The notes under the pieces are model-generated. The model worked only from the letters and a program-made list of their open reading frames with translations. It was not told where the DNA came from and searched no databases. This document shows, piece by piece, positions 34,623-43,856 of a DNA stretch of 58,235 nucleotides. The stretch covers positions 1 to 58,235 of the forward strand of contig NZ_JFHC01000055.1 in NCBI RefSeq assembly GCF_000698595.1. Direction: 5' to 3'. The DNA is from Caballeronia glathei (GTDB lineage Bacteria; Pseudomonadota; Gammaproteobacteria; Burkholderiales; Burkholderiaceae). The stretch's first letter is position 1; each line of letters opens with the position of its first letter. A program made the translations under genes and the position numbers.

Positions 34623-36215
34623 TCACGCCCCGACTTCTTGAAGAATATCGGCGCGGCTCTCGCGCTCATCGAGATATTCGCTGCGATAGCCGGTGCTTAC
34701 GCCCCAGTGGTAGAACACGAGCGCGACCAGCGCGACGGCCACCATGTCCCAGCCGTACGGCAGATAGCCGTGACCGCCGAATTCATGGCTACCGATCAGC
34801 GACATCATCGCCATCGAGGGCAGATACGCGATCAGCCACCACGCCGCCCTCAGGTCGCGCCCCCAGCCGTCGAAGCCCGTCTTGCCCTGAAAATAGAAAT
34901 ACACGGGCAACGCAACGACCATCAGCAGGATGATTTCCCCCGTCAGCGGCCATTTCGCCCAGTACAGCACGAGCGACGCGCACACGAACGCGAACGGTGC
35001 GATCACGCCCATGCCGGGGATCATCAGCGGCCGGTCGAGGTCCCGCGCCGAGCGGCGCAGCGCCATCAGCGAGACCGGGCCGGTCAGGTAGGAAATGACG
35101 GTCGCGACCGAAATCACCGCCGCGAGCGAGCTCCAGCCGCGGAAAAAGAACATGAAGATGAACGCGACGCCCAGATTGAACCACATCGCCGGACGCGGCA
35201 CGCCGTAGAACGGATGCACGATGCCGAAGATCTTCGGCATCGTGTTGTTGCGCTGCATCGCGTAGATCATGCGCGTGGTGGTTGCCATGTAGGTCGTACC
35301 GGTGCCGCTCGGGCTGACGAACGCGTCGACGTAAAGCAGGATCGCGAGCCAGTTGAGATTCAGCGCCAGCGCAAGCTCCGCGAACGGCGACGCGAAATTG
35401 AAGTGGTGCCACCCCTGCAGCACGTCGCCCGGACTCACCGCGCCGATGTAGGCCACCTGCAGCAGCACGTAGATCACGAGCGCGAGCAGGATCGAGCCGA
35501 TCACGGCGAACGGCACGCTCCTGGCCGGATGCCGCGCTTCACCGGCGAGATTCACCGGGCTCTGAAAGCCGTTGAAGCTGAACACGATGCCGCTCGTCGC
35601 GACAGCCGTGAGCACGGCCGACCAGCCGTAAGGCGCAAAGCTCGTCGTCGTGCCGAAGTTTTCCTTGTGGAAGCCCGCGAACATGAGGCCGGCGATCGTC
35701 GCGCCCGGAATCAGGAATTTGAAGACGGTGATGGCAGAATTGGCGCGCGCAAATACCTTGACGCCCCAATAATTCAGCATGAAATAGACGATCACGAGGA
35801 GCGCGGACAAAACGAGCCCCATCGGCGTCAGCGATCCGTTGACGAACAGCGGATGCGCCCATTCGTACGGCCAGGTGCTCATGTATTGAATCGACGCTTC
35901 GGCTTCGATCGGAATCACCGATACGATCGCGATCCAGTTCGCCCACGCGCTGACGAAACCGACCAGCGCGCCGTGCGAGTAGCGCGCGTAGCGCACCATG
36001 CCGCCCGACTCCGGAAACATCGCGCCCAGTTCCGCGTAGGTCAGCGCGATCGCGAGAATGACGACTGCGCCGATCACCCACGCGGCGATTGCGGCGGGGC
36101 CCGCGATGCGCGCGGCCTGCCAGGCGCCGAAAAGCCACCCCGAGCCGATGATGGAGCCGAGGCCGGTCAGCAGCAGCGCCACTGGGCCGATGTTTCGTTG
36201 AATAGAACTTTTCAA
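34623..36215 (-). CDS. APC-family amino-acid permease
   Basis: This 530-residue integral membrane protein has about twelve hydrophobic helices and begins with the APC signature GPVALLLTGLGSIIGSGWLFGAW, including the unwound glycine-rich part of helix 1. A second family mark is FSFNGFQSPVNLAGEARHP. It should import an amino acid or related compound with protons or by exchange, but the substrate cannot be read. The permease is monocistronic. Its promoter must lie in the 440-base gap shared with cspA. Confidence 0.82.
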   Translation of the reverse strand: MKSSIQRNIGPVALLLTGLGSIIGSGWLFGAWQAARIAGPAAIAAWVIGAVVILAIALTYAELGAMFPESGGMVRYARYSHGALVGFVSAWANWIAIVSVIPIEAEASIQYMSTWPYEWAHPLFVNGSLTPMGLVLSALLVIVYFMLNYWGVKVFARANSAITVFKFLIPGATIAGLMFAGFHKENFGTTTSFAPYGWSAVLTAVATSGIVFSFNGFQSPVNLAGEARHPARSVPFAVIGSILLALVIYVLLQVAYIGAVSPGDVLQGWHHFNFASPFAELALALNLNWLAILLYVDAFVSPSGTGTTYMATTTRMIYAMQRNNTMPKIFGIVHPFYGVPRPAMWFNLGVAFIFMFFFRGWSSLAAVISVATVISYLTGPVSLMALRRSARDLDRPLMIPGMGVIAPFAFVCASLVLYWAKWPLTGEIILLMVVALPVYFYFQGKTGFDGWGRDLRAAWWLIAYLPSMAMMSLIGSHEFGGHGYLPYGWDMVAVALVALVFYHWGVSTGYRSEYLDERESRADILQEVGA

Positions 36216-36482
36216 GACTTCTCCTTATCCCGTAATGCGCCAGGGCAATTTGCAATCGGCCGCAAAGCCACGCCCGGCTTACTTCCGACGACGGAGCGGC
36301 GTTGCAGGCGCAACCCGTCGGGTGGCGCGCAGTTTACCGGTTGCACCTCTGAAATGGAGCGAAGAACGAAGGAAAAGCCGCAAAAAATGCACCCGACCTA
36401 CAAAAAAACAACCAAAAATGCAAGCTTCGTAAGGTGACTTTTTGAATCTCAAAAATGTCCCTTCATGGCGGTCGGATATTAT
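36216..36482. other. Permease-cspA divergent gap
   Basis: This stretch holds no credible gene. Its right half is unusually AT-rich for the genome (A-tracts around 36390-36460), which could act as an UP-like element for the cspA promoter. No palindrome stands out. Confidence 0.4.
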
Positions 36483-36511
36483 TTGACCTGCCGTTTGATT
36501 CGCCGTATAAA
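36483..36511 (+). promoter_or_regulatory. cspA promoter
   Basis: TTGACC (36483-36488), exactly 17 bases and TATAAA (36506-36511) make the best sigma-70 promoter in the window. Transcription would begin near 36518, leaving a leader of about 139 bases before cspA, as in other cold-shock genes. Confidence 0.8.
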
Positions 36512-36656
36512 CCTTCTTGCAGGATTTCAAGTGGCGAGTGAATTGGTCTTTCGTAGTTCGCCCATCACGGTACTCCGGTTGGTCCCATTGCCCCTTCCTT
36601 GATTTTCATGCACATTCGGGCCTCGGCCTTATTCAACATCTTTAGGAACAAGTAAC

Positions 36657-36860
36657 ATGGAAACCGGTACCGTCAAGTGGTTCAATGACGCAAAGGGCTT
36701 TGGCTTCATCACGCCGGACGGCGGCGGCGAAGATCTGTTCGCCCATTTCTCGGAAATTCGCGTGGAAGGCTTCAAGACGCTTCAGGAAAACCAAAAGGTT
36801 ACCTTCGAAGTGAAGACCGGCCCGAAGGGCAAGCAAGCTGCAAACATCAAGCCGGCCTAA
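36657..36860 (+). CDS. cspA: Cold-shock protein (CspA family)
   Basis: This 67-residue OB-fold protein has both RNA-binding motifs, KGFGFITP and DLFAHFSEI, and the usual TGTVKWFNDAKGFG start. It acts as an RNA chaperone. It has a near-consensus promoter, a leader of about 139 bases that could fold differently at low temperature, and a perfect terminator. Genomes of this group carry several csp genes, so the exact paralogue and its cold-inducibility are not certain. Confidence 0.95.
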   Translation: METGTVKWFNDAKGFGFITPDGGGEDLFAHFSEIRVEGFKTLQENQKVTFEVKTGPKGKQAANIKPA

Positions 36861-36881
36861 GCCCGCTCGAGTTGCACAAAC

Positions 36882-36909
36882 AAAAAACCCCGCCTCGGCG
36901 GGGTTTTTT
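36882..36909. terminator. Bidirectional terminator after cspA
   Basis: AAAAAACCCCGCC and GGCGGGGTTTTTT are perfect 13-bp complements around a two-base TC centre. It serves cspA and the convergent Hsp70-like gene. Confidence 0.95.
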
Positions 36910-36971
36910 GTTTTTTGCGGTACGCATTATTGCTTAAGTGTTTTCCCTCTATATCCGCGAATTTCGATGCG

Positions 36972-38222
36972 TCATTCAAATACGCGGCGCGCGTAGATTC
37001 CGAGGCCGGTTGCAACGCTGGCGAGGCGGTCGCCGAAAACCGGCTGCGCGTCAGGAAACGCCGCCGCGAGCGAGTCGGACAGGAACTTGAGACCCGTCGA
37101 GCCCCCCGTGAAATACACGGCGCCCACATCGGCCGCATCGACGCCCGCGCGGCGCACCGTCTCCACTGCCGCTTCCACGATCCGGCGCGTCTCGTCGCGG
37201 CCCGCTTCGACAAGCTGTGGCTCGTCGAACGCGATGCGCAGCGCCTCCTCCACCTCCTCCATGTCGATTTCGGTCGTGCCGCCTGCGGCCACGTCGATCT
37301 TCGCCTCTTCCGCGTGCGCCGTCAGCGCATGCCCGAGCCGCCGGTCGACCACGCGCATCAGCCGGTCGTGGTGGCGCGTGTCGGTGTAGAGATGGCGCAT
37401 CAGCTGCAATTCGGCGACGCGCTTCGGCCCATAAACCGTATTGATCAGATGCCAGGTCGCGAGGTCGAAATAAACGCGGTTGGGCACTTCGCGCCCCTCC
37501 GGATCGGCTGACTGATAGCCCAGCTCGCGCAGCACGGTCGCGAGTTCGACGCGGCGGTCGAAGTCCGTGCCGGCCACGTGCACGCCGTAGTGCGCGAGCA
37601 CGTCGCTCTTGCGGTCGAGCAGCTTCGCGCGCTCCGGCCCGACGCGCACCAGCGAAAAGTCCGACGTGCCGCCGCCGATGTCCGCCACCAGCACCATCCC
37701 TTCCTGCGTGAGGCGCGCCTCGTAATCGAACGCGGCGGCGATCGGCTCGTACTGGAAGCAGATGTCGTCGAGGCCGATCGCCCGGGCGCAGGCTTCCAGC
37801 TGGTTCTGCGCCAGCTGGTCGGCGCGCGGGTCGTCGTCGACGAAGAACACCGGCCTGCCCAGCACGGCGCGCGTGATCGGCTCGGCCGCAACCGCCTGCG
37901 CCTTCTGCTTCAGGTGCTGAAGAAAGAGCGTGATGACGTCGGTGTACCGGATGGCCGAACCGTCGCCAAGGTCGGTGCTCTGCTCCGCGAGCGGCGAGCC
38001 GAGGATGCTTTTCATCGAGCGCATCAGGCGGCCGTCGTAGCCGTCGATATACGCTTCGAGCGCCGCTCGGCCGTAGGACTGGTTATCCTCGTCGGTGTTG
38101 AAGAAGACGGCGGTGGGCAGCGTCAGCGCTTCGCCTTCGACCGGCGCGAGCCGGATCGACGTGCCGTGCGGCAGAGCGACGGCGGAATTCGACGTGCCGA
38201 AATCGATCGCGCAGTAGGTCAT
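36972..38222 (-). CDS. yegD: YegD-like Hsp70 family protein
   Basis: This 416-residue actin/Hsp70-fold ATPase has the phosphate-1 motif AIDFGTSNSAVAL, the phosphate-2 motif VADIGGGTSDFSLVRV and the adenosine motif VYFTGGSTGLKFLSDSL. The substrate-binding domain of DnaK is missing, as in E. coli YegD (about 450 residues), so it is a nucleotide-binding module of unclear client. The ATG at 38222 begins directly with MTYCAIDFGTS; a 27-residue longer frame looks like leader read-through. There is no strong ribosome site. Confidence 0.87.
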   Translation of the reverse strand: MTYCAIDFGTSNSAVALPHGTSIRLAPVEGEALTLPTAVFFNTDEDNQSYGRAALEAYIDGYDGRLMRSMKSILGSPLAEQSTDLGDGSAIRYTDVITLFLQHLKQKAQAVAAEPITRAVLGRPVFFVDDDPRADQLAQNQLEACARAIGLDDICFQYEPIAAAFDYEARLTQEGMVLVADIGGGTSDFSLVRVGPERAKLLDRKSDVLAHYGVHVAGTDFDRRVELATVLRELGYQSADPEGREVPNRVYFDLATWHLINTVYGPKRVAELQLMRHLYTDTRHHDRLMRVVDRRLGHALTAHAEEAKIDVAAGGTTEIDMEEVEEALRIAFDEPQLVEAGRDETRRIVEAAVETVRRAGVDAADVGAVYFTGGSTGLKFLSDSLAAAFPDAQPVFGDRLASVATGLGIYARRVFE

Positions 38223-38390
38223 GGACGTAGCGGCGGCGGCCGGGGCCGTCGTCGCAAACAAAAAGTGGAGCGCGTTTTTATCACGTTCCGGGGAAGGCTT
38301 CAACCAACGCGCGAAATTGGCCGCGCCGGAATGGAAATTGCTCTAAAACGCCGGTAATTTGTTCTTGCTGCGCCCAAAGAGGAGCATCGT

Positions 38391-39848
38391 TTGATCCACG
38401 AACCGCCGACGAAGCCCGCGATCATCGAAACCGACCTGCCCGGGCGCCTCGACCGCCTTCCCTGGGGCCGCTTTCATACGCTGATCGTACTCGCGCTCGG
38501 CATCACGTGGTTGCTCGACGGTCTCGAGGTGACGCTCGCGGGCGCGGTCGCGAGCGCGCTGAAAACGAGCCCGGCGCTGCAGTTTTCCAACGCCGACGTC
38601 GGCATTGCCGGCAGCGCGTACATCGCGGGCGCCGTGCTCGGTGCGCTCGGCTTCGGCTGGCTGACCGACCGCCTCGGGCGCCGCAAGCTCTTTTTCATCA
38701 CACTCTTTCTGTACGTCGCGGCGACGGCGGCGACCGCCTTCTCGTGGAATCTCGCCACGTTCGTGCTGTTTCGCTTTTTGACGGGCGCGGGCATCGGCGG
38801 CGAATATACGGCGATCAACTCGACGATCCAGGAATTCACCCCCGCGCGCGTGCGCGGCTGGACGGATCTCGCCATCAACGGCACGTTCTGGGTGGGCGCG
38901 GGCATCGGCGCGGCGGGCTCGCTCGTGCTGCTCGACCCGGCGATGCTGCCGCCCGACTGGGGCTGGCGCGCGTGCTTCCTGATCGGCGCCGTGCTCGGGC
39001 TCACGATCCTCTTCATGCGCATGTGGGTGCCCGAAAGCCCGCGCTGGCTCATCACGCACAACCGCGCGGACGAGGCGAAGCAGATCGTCGAGGGAATCGA
39101 GGCGCAGTTCCGCGCGCAGGGCATCGACCTGCCGGACGGCCCCGCGAAACCGCTGCGCCTGCACGCGCGCGGGCATACGCCGCTGCGCGAGGTGTTCGAC
39201 ACGCTTTTCCACGCACACCGCACGCGCTCGCTCGTCGGACTCGCGCTGATGACCGCGCAGGCGTTCTTCTACAACGCGATCTTCTTCACCTACGCGCTCG
39301 TGCTCACCGATTTCTACGGCGTGCCCGGCGAGCACATCGGCTGGTACGTGCTGCCGTTCGCGGCGGGCAATTTTCTCGGACCGATCGTGCTCGGCAAGCT
39401 CTTCGACGTGCTCGGCCGCCGCCGGATGATCGCTTTCACATATGCGATGTCGGGCGTGCTGCTCACGCTGTCGGGCTACCTCTTCGCGCAGGGCCTGCTG
39501 ACCACGACGACGCAAACCATCGCGTGGATGGTGATTTTCTTCTTCGCGTCGGCGGCGGCGAGTTCGGCGTACCTGACCGTCAGCGAGACCTTCCCGCTCG
39601 AAATTCGCGCGCTGGCGATCGCGGTGTTCTACGCGTTCGGGACGGCGCTTGGCGGCATCATCGGCCCGACGCTGTTCGGCAGCCTGATCGACACGCACCA
39701 GCGCGGCGCCGTGTTCGCGGGCTATCTGATTGGCTCGGCGCTGATGATCGGGGCCGCGATCGTGGCGGGAATCTGGGGTGTGGCGGCGGAACGCAGGTCG
39801 CTCGAGGAGGTGGCGCGGCCGCTTTCGTCGGTGGAGGACGACGAATGA
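38391..39848 (+). CDS. MFS metabolite transporter (sugar/acid symporter type)
   Basis: This 485-residue, twelve-helix transporter has MFS loop motifs GWLTDRLGRRKLFF and VPESPRW, the latter typical of sugar and metabolite-proton symporters, and a long central loop near residues 230-270. The start is a TTG at 38391 with AGGAG eight bases upstream. It points toward the adenylation-reductase gene 170 bases downstream, with a long hairpin between them. It could move that enzyme's substrate or product, which is an inference from position. Substrate unknown. Confidence 0.8.
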   Translation: MIHEPPTKPAIIETDLPGRLDRLPWGRFHTLIVLALGITWLLDGLEVTLAGAVASALKTSPALQFSNADVGIAGSAYIAGAVLGALGFGWLTDRLGRRKLFFITLFLYVAATAATAFSWNLATFVLFRFLTGAGIGGEYTAINSTIQEFTPARVRGWTDLAINGTFWVGAGIGAAGSLVLLDPAMLPPDWGWRACFLIGAVLGLTILFMRMWVPESPRWLITHNRADEAKQIVEGIEAQFRAQGIDLPDGPAKPLRLHARGHTPLREVFDTLFHAHRTRSLVGLALMTAQAFFYNAIFFTYALVLTDFYGVPGEHIGWYVLPFAAGNFLGPIVLGKLFDVLGRRRMIAFTYAMSGVLLTLSGYLFAQGLLTTTTQTIAWMVIFFFASAAASSAYLTVSETFPLEIRALAIAVFYAFGTALGGIIGPTLFGSLIDTHQRGAVFAGYLIGSALMIGAAIVAGIWGVAAERRSLEEVARPLSSVEDDE

Positions 39849-39940
39849 CCCGCCAACGTTCAGGGCACGCCAGCCGCGCCGACGGGCAAGAGTGCAACAA
39901 ATCTGCGCAGGGTGTAAGGGCCGGCACCTCGCGGTGACTA

Positions 39941-39998
39941 ATCGGACGTATGCGCCAGCGTCTTCGCCTGAAGACGCGGCACATCACCGTCATCCGAT
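39941..39998 (+). promoter_or_regulatory. Long imperfect hairpin before the adenylation-reductase gene
   Basis: An inner perfect stem (GCGTCTTC, four-base loop, GAAGACGC, 39958-39977) is extended outward by TGCGCC with GGCACA, CG pairs and finally ATCGGA with TCCGAT. The whole 58-base structure ends 20 bases before the start codon at 40019. There is no T run, so it looks more like a leader element or operator than a terminator. Confidence 0.55.
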
Positions 39999-40018
39999 AG
40001 CAACCTGCGAGGCCCTAC

Positions 40019-42988
40019 ATGACACTGTCCCTTTCCGATCCCGCTGAAGCGGTACGCGACAGAGAACGCGCACGCCATTGCTTCGCGCCGGCAACGCTTG
40101 CCCGCCTCACCGCGGACCAGCGCGCGATATTCGAGCACTTCGTCCGTGGGCCGGACGTGACGCCGGACTTTGCGTTCATTCACCACGCGTTCGAAGCGCA
40201 CGCCGCCGCAACCCCCCACGCCATCGCCGCGCGCCATGGCGACGAATCGATCACCTACGCCGAGCTCGATCGTGCGGCAAACCGGCTCGCCGCGCGGCTC
40301 GCGCATGAAGGCGTGAGCGCAGGCGATTGCGTCGCGCTGTTCGTGCACCGTTCGATCCCGATGCTCGCCGGCCTGCTGGCCGCGCTCAAGCTGGGGGCGG
40401 CCTACGTTCCCCAACACGTGGGGGTCGCGCCCGAGTCGCAATTGCTGCACGTCATCGGCGCCGCTGCGACGCGTGTCATCCTCACGCTCTCGCACCTGCG
40501 CCCGCTCGTGCCGGTTCCGGCGGGACACACATGCATCGCCATCGACGACTTCCTGCGGCTCGCTCCCGAGGGCGAAAGCGATTCCCGATGCGGCCATGCC
40601 ACGGCGCAGCCGGTATGCATCACGCCGTCGAGCGCCTGTTTCGTGCTCTTTACGTCCGGCACGACCGGCAAGCCCAACGGCGTGCGCGTGACGCACCGGA
40701 ACCTGTGCAACATCCTGCTCACGGACCCGGGGCGGCTCGGCATGCGCCCGGGCATGAAGGTCTCCCAGATCCTCAACATCGCGTTCGACATGGCGGCATG
40801 GGAAATCCTCGGCTGCCTCGCCAACGGCGCGACGCTGCTGATTCGCGGAAAGGACATCGCGGAAACGGTGCAACAGGCGAATGTCGTGATCTCGACGCCC
40901 TCGATACTCGCGACGCTCGATTCCCGGCGCTGTCCGCTCGTGCGCGTCGTCGCGGTCGCGGGTGAGCCGTGCCCTGAGCGGCTCGCAAACGACTGGTCCA
41001 CCGGCCGGACGTTTTTCAACTCATGCGGCCCGACCGAGACGACCATCGTGAATACGATGCAGCACTACGCGAACGACGGCCGCTCGCTCACGATCGGCAA
41101 GCCGACGCCGAACAATACGGTCTACGTGCTCGACAGCGACCTCATGCCTTGCGCGGTGGGCAAGACCGGAGAAATGTGGGCGGGCGGCGAATGCGTGACG
41201 GCGGGCTATATCGGCAACGAGGCGCTCAATCGCGAACGCTACATCCCGGACCCGTTCCTCGGCGGCGGGCGGCTCATGTTCCGCACGCGCGACCTCGGCC
41301 GCTGGACGGCTTCGGGAGAACTCGAACATCTTGGCCGGACCGACGATCAGGTCAAGATCCGCGGCTTTCGCGTCGAACTCGACGGCGTCTCGGCCGCGCT
41401 CGAAACGGCTCGCACGGTGGAGCGCGCGGTCACGCTGCCCGTGAACGGACGTGATTTGATCGCGTTCGTCACGCCGCACAGCGCGAACGTTGATGAAGCG
41501 CTGCAATGTGCTCGCGAAAGGCTGCCTTATTACTGTGTGCCGGCGCGCGTCATCGCGCTCGACGCGTTCCCGCTGACATCCCGCGGCAAGATCGACAAGC
41601 GCGCGCTCGGCGACCTCGCGATTCGGCCGTCAGATGAAAAAACGAACCCGGCTGCCCGCGGCAAGACAGCCGGCGAGATGCCGCCGCCTCACTGCCGCCG
41701 GCAGCGCCTGCTCGCGTCGCCGCTGCTGTCGCATTACAACCGCCTCGCGGCGCTCGTCCTCGCACTCAACGTGCTTCTCTTCGCGTACGGCATAACCGAC
41801 GGACACTGGTGGCGGCGTGAAGGCATCGACATGGGTGCAATCGCGAACGCCGTCGTCGCCAATCTCGCGCTAGCGGTCCTCGTTCGCCAGCAGTCCGTGA
41901 TCAACCTGCTCTTCTGGACAGCGACCCGCGCGCCGGTGACGTGGCCGCTTTCGGTGCGCCGCACGCTCGGCAAGGTCTACCACTTCGGTGGACTGCATGC
42001 CGGCGGCGCGATCGCGGCGACCGCCTGGTTCCTGGCGCTTTTTGCGTCGATGGTGTGGCATCGCGTCCACGACCTGCCGGGCGTGCCGGCAAGTCTCTTT
42101 GCCGTGAGCGGCGCATTGCTCGCCCTTCTCGCCGCGCTCGTCGTCATGGCGCAGCCCGCGATCCGGGCGCGATACCACAACGCATTCGAACTCACGCACC
42201 GGTTCGCCGGCTGGGCGGCACTCGTGCTGTTCTGGGTTCAGACACTGCTCTTCGTCGACGCGGGACGCACGGCCACGGGCCGCGCGGGTGCGCTGTTTGA
42301 TTCGCCGTCGTTCTGGGTGCTCCTCGCCGTCACCGTGAGCATCGCTTTGCCCTGGCTGCGCCTGCGAAAGATGCGTGTGCAGGTGGAGAGACTGTCGTCG
42401 CATGCGGCGATCGCGCGGTTCGACCACGGCGTCACGCCGTTCGCGGGGTCGTCGACGAGCATCAGCCGCAGCCCGCTCACCGAATGGCACGCGTTCGCCA
42501 ACATCCCGGCGCCGGGCGAGCGCGGTTTTCGGCTGATCGTTTCGCGTGCCGGCGACTGGACTGCGCGATTCATCGACGAAGCGCCGTCGCATGTCTGGGT
42601 CAAGGGCATCACGACCGCCGGTGTCGCCAACATCGAAACGCTTTTCAGGCGTGTGGTGTACGTGGCGACGGGCAGCGGCATCGGGCCGGTGCTGCCTCAT
42701 CTGCTGGCGAAGAAAGTGCCGATCAGGCTCATCTGGGCGACAAAAAGTCCGCGCGAGACCTACGGCGATGCACTCGTCGACGAAATTCTCGCGGCGCAGC
42801 CGGATGCGCTGATCTGGGATACCGACAGCGACGGCAAGCCCGATCTGCTTCGGCTTGCCTATACGGCGCGCGAGCAGTTCGACGCGGAAGCCGTGATCTG
42901 TATCGCGAATCGCAAGCTCACCGAGCGGGTCGTGACCGGCATGGAAAGCCGCGGCTTCGCCGCCTATGGCGCGATCTGGGATTCCTGA
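40019..42988 (+). CDS. Adenylation domain fused to ferric-reductase-like membrane oxidoreductase (TmpB-like)
   Basis: This 989-residue protein has a complete NRPS-type adenylation domain (about 50-530): P-loop FTSGTTGKPNG (211-221), FDMAAWE (256-262), GPTET (337-341), GRTDDQVKIRGFRVE (439-453) and catalytic Lys524. Asp257 suggests an alpha-amino acid substrate; my hand-aligned specificity code is D-M-W-S-A-A-S-I-V-K. No carrier domain follows. Six hydrophobic helices (about 574-782) carry paired histidines (655/660, 681/684, 720/727) that could bind heme. The C-terminus has an FAD-type EWHAFANIP and an NAD(P)-type GSGIGP (885-890). The fungal protein TmpB of Aspergillus nidulans, as I recall it, has this layout. 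GAGG precedes the ATG. A crotonase gene follows after 54 bases. The product is unknown. Confidence 0.8.
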   Translation: MTLSLSDPAEAVRDRERARHCFAPATLARLTADQRAIFEHFVRGPDVTPDFAFIHHAFEAHAAATPHAIAARHGDESITYAELDRAANRLAARLAHEGVSAGDCVALFVHRSIPMLAGLLAALKLGAAYVPQHVGVAPESQLLHVIGAAATRVILTLSHLRPLVPVPAGHTCIAIDDFLRLAPEGESDSRCGHATAQPVCITPSSACFVLFTSGTTGKPNGVRVTHRNLCNILLTDPGRLGMRPGMKVSQILNIAFDMAAWEILGCLANGATLLIRGKDIAETVQQANVVISTPSILATLDSRRCPLVRVVAVAGEPCPERLANDWSTGRTFFNSCGPTETTIVNTMQHYANDGRSLTIGKPTPNNTVYVLDSDLMPCAVGKTGEMWAGGECVTAGYIGNEALNRERYIPDPFLGGGRLMFRTRDLGRWTASGELEHLGRTDDQVKIRGFRVELDGVSAALETARTVERAVTLPVNGRDLIAFVTPHSANVDEALQCARERLPYYCVPARVIALDAFPLTSRGKIDKRALGDLAIRPSDEKTNPAARGKTAGEMPPPHCRRQRLLASPLLSHYNRLAALVLALNVLLFAYGITDGHWWRREGIDMGAIANAVVANLALAVLVRQQSVINLLFWTATRAPVTWPLSVRRTLGKVYHFGGLHAGGAIAATAWFLALFASMVWHRVHDLPGVPASLFAVSGALLALLAALVVMAQPAIRARYHNAFELTHRFAGWAALVLFWVQTLLFVDAGRTATGRAGALFDSPSFWVLLAVTVSIALPWLRLRKMRVQVERLSSHAAIARFDHGVTPFAGSSTSISRSPLTEWHAFANIPAPGERGFRLIVSRAGDWTARFIDEAPSHVWVKGITTAGVANIETLFRRVVYVATGSGIGPVLPHLLAKKVPIRLIWATKSPRETYGDALVDEILAAQPDALIWDTDSDGKPDLLRLAYTAREQFDAEAVICIANRKLTERVVTGMESRGFAAYGAIWDS

Positions 42989-43042
42989 TCGGGCCGCAAC
43001 GGCCGGTCGTCCCGCATCCATCAATTACACAGGAGTATTCAA

Positions 43043-43807
43043 ATGAACATCGTCATCGAGCGGCATGGACGGGTGGCCGTCGTACGCCTGAACCGCCCGC
43101 AAGCGCGCAACGCACTGAATTCCGAACTGATGCGCGAGATGGTGAGCGCGACGCAGGCCCTCGACCGGGACGCCGGCATCGGATGTATCGTGATTGCCGG
43201 CGCCGAAACCTATTTCGCGGCTGGCGCCGATATCAGGGAAATGCATCAAAAGAGCTACTTGCAGATGGTTCAGGACGACTTTTTCGCCGGCTGGGATGCG
43301 TTCGCCGCCGTGCGCACGCCCAAAATCGCCGCGGTGGCGGGCTACGCTTTCGGAGGAGGCTGCGAACTCGCGATGATGTGCGACACGATCTACGCGGGCG
43401 AAAGCGCGCGTTTCGGCCAGCCGGAGATCACGCTCGGCGTGATGCCGGGCATGGGCGGCTCGCAGCGGCTCACGAAACTGGTCGGCAAGAGCGTCGCGAT
43501 GGACATGATTCTGACCGGCCGCCAGATCGACGCGGCCGAAGCGCAGCGCTCGGGGCTTGTCGCACGCGTGATTCCCGATGCACGCCTCATGGCAGAGGCA
43601 CTCGAAGCGGCACAGCGGATCGCATCGTTCAGCAAGACCGCTGCGATGGCCGCACGCGATGCGGTCGATCGCGCGCTCGAAACGGGCCTGCGCGATGGCC
43701 TGTTGTTCGAGCGGCGCACCTTTCACGCGCTTTTTGCAACCGCCGACCAGAAGGAAGGCATGCAGGCGTTTCTCGACAAGCGGCCCGCCGTGTTCAACAA
43801 CGACTGA
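43043..43807 (+). CDS. Enoyl-CoA hydratase/crotonase paired with the adenylation-reductase
   Basis: This 254-residue crotonase keeps both hydratase glutamates (GGGCELAMMCD and FGQPEITLGVMPG) and the oxyanion segment FAAGADI. It closely resembles PaaF of this window from the GGGCE block to the C-terminal FATADQKEGMQAF, so it is probably a paralogue recruited to another pathway. AGGAG precedes the ATG, and it lies 54 bases after the adenylation-reductase gene with no terminator between, so both should be on one transcript. Its substrate may be a CoA ester made from or for the product of that enzyme; this is inference. Confidence 0.82.
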   Translation: MNIVIERHGRVAVVRLNRPQARNALNSELMREMVSATQALDRDAGIGCIVIAGAETYFAAGADIREMHQKSYLQMVQDDFFAGWDAFAAVRTPKIAAVAGYAFGGGCELAMMCDTIYAGESARFGQPEITLGVMPGMGGSQRLTKLVGKSVAMDMILTGRQIDAAEAQRSGLVARVIPDARLMAEALEAAQRIASFSKTAAMAARDAVDRALETGLRDGLLFERRTFHALFATADQKEGMQAFLDKRPAVFNND

Positions 43808-43856
43808 GGCAGCAAACACGGGCCAGGCTCCCTGTGCATGGCTGCACATCAACGAA

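Noticed and set aside
34638..36437. A 599-codon frame antisense to the permease
   Set aside because: Shadow of a membrane protein gene; lacks hydrophobic or catalytic pattern.
40560..41680. Carrier (PCP) domain in the adenylation-reductase protein
   Set aside because: No LGGxS-type phosphopantetheine site occurs between the adenylation domain and the first membrane helix.
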